Positions 21,769-21,894 of a DNA stretch of 21,894 nt are shown here, one piece after another. The position numbers and the translations under genes were made by a program. Origin of the DNA: Yinghuangia elevatio (lineage in GTDB: Bacteria; Actinomycetota; Actinomycetes; Streptomycetales; Streptomycetaceae); NCBI RefSeq assembly GCF_040649515.1, contig NZ_JBEZFP010000152.1, forward strand, positions 1-21,894, given 5' to 3'. The notes below the pieces were generated by a model. The model saw only the letters and a program-made list of their open reading frames with translations. It did no database searches and was not told where the DNA came from. Each line of letters begins with the position of its first letter. The first letter of the stretch is position 1.

Positions 21769-21894
21769 TCACTCGGCGGCGAGGTGGCCGTAGAGGCTGC
21801 GTAGTTCGCGTTTGAGGATTTTGCCGCTGGGGTTTTTGGGGAGGGTGTCGGTGACGATGATGTATTTGGGGACTTTGAAGCCGGCGAGGTGTTC
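21769..21894 (-). CDS. AMP-dependent acyl-CoA synthetase, C-terminal end only
   Basis: Only the last 41 codons are in the window, reading EHLAGFKVPKYIIVTDTLPK, then NPSGKILKRELRSLY and a stop. This is the standard C-terminal lid domain of adenylate-forming acyl-CoA synthetases, with the catalytic Lys in PSGKILKRELR. The complete enzyme would activate a carboxylic acid to its CoA thioester. It lies immediately upstream of the aldo/keto reductase on the same strand. All five visible Lys codons are AAA, while the neighbouring reductase uses almost only AAG; this is a small sample, but unlike the local norm. Confidence 0.9.
   Translation of the reverse strand, partial: EHLAGFKVPKYIIVTDTLPKNPSGKILKRELRSLYGHLAAE

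Noticed and set aside
1..21894. CRISPR arrays, tRNA/rRNA genes, insertion sequences, integrases
   Set aside because: Looked for repeats, cloverleaf-like segments and transposase/integrase motifs and saw none I could support.

Overview
The window is high-GC DNA with strong C/G bias at third codon positions. It uses GTG and TTG starts and has long shadow ORFs antisense to real genes. All of this fits an actinomycete, probably Streptomyces-like; the C-terminal remnant of a SpoIIE-type phosphatase/anti-sigma kinase at 10624-11003 points the same way. Genus and species cannot be read from the sequence. I see no tRNA, rRNA, CRISPR array, IS element or phage gene.

Layout. (1) 1-3009, minus: a branched-chain amino acid (LIV) type ABC permease running off the left edge, preceded by an unusual fusion of an MFS transporter to a LivF-like ABC ATPase. 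(2) 3607-4379, minus: an SDR dehydrogenase gene broken by a frameshift at a G5 run. (3) 4495-15233: a glycoside-utilisation island. It holds two tandem paralogous GH3 beta-glycosidases (minus), a LacI regulator (plus), a Gfo/Idh/MocA oxidoreductase (minus) and a large LacZ-type GH2 enzyme (plus). A decayed phosphatase fragment sits between the LacI gene and the oxidoreductase. (4) 15781-21894: a small-molecule catabolic region. It holds an SDR, a TetR regulator, a translationally coupled amidohydrolase/SnoaL pair, a divergent HSL-type esterase, a truncated TetR gene, an aldo/keto reductase and the C-terminus of an acyl-CoA synthetase.

How it works together. The glycosidases lack signal peptides, so they should act in the cytoplasm on imported oligosaccharides. 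The main finding is regulatory. The 14-bp palindrome GTAGCGCGCGCTAC and close variants occur as a pair in both divergent promoter regions of the island (GH3/lacI and Gfo-Idh/GH2). Both pairs have exactly 38 bp between sites. In both, overlapping divergent -10 elements lie between the operators and the -35 positions lie inside them. This defines a probable local LacI regulon. A fifth copy lies upstream of the MFS-ABC fusion gene, which may tie that transporter to the same regulator.

The right-hand region looks like degradation of a hydrophobic, possibly polyketide-, steroid- or aromatic-like substrate, inferred from family membership only. Its divergent promoter (19121-19311) has two further palindromes that look like operators. 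Perfect GC-rich hairpins mark most transcription-unit boundaries.
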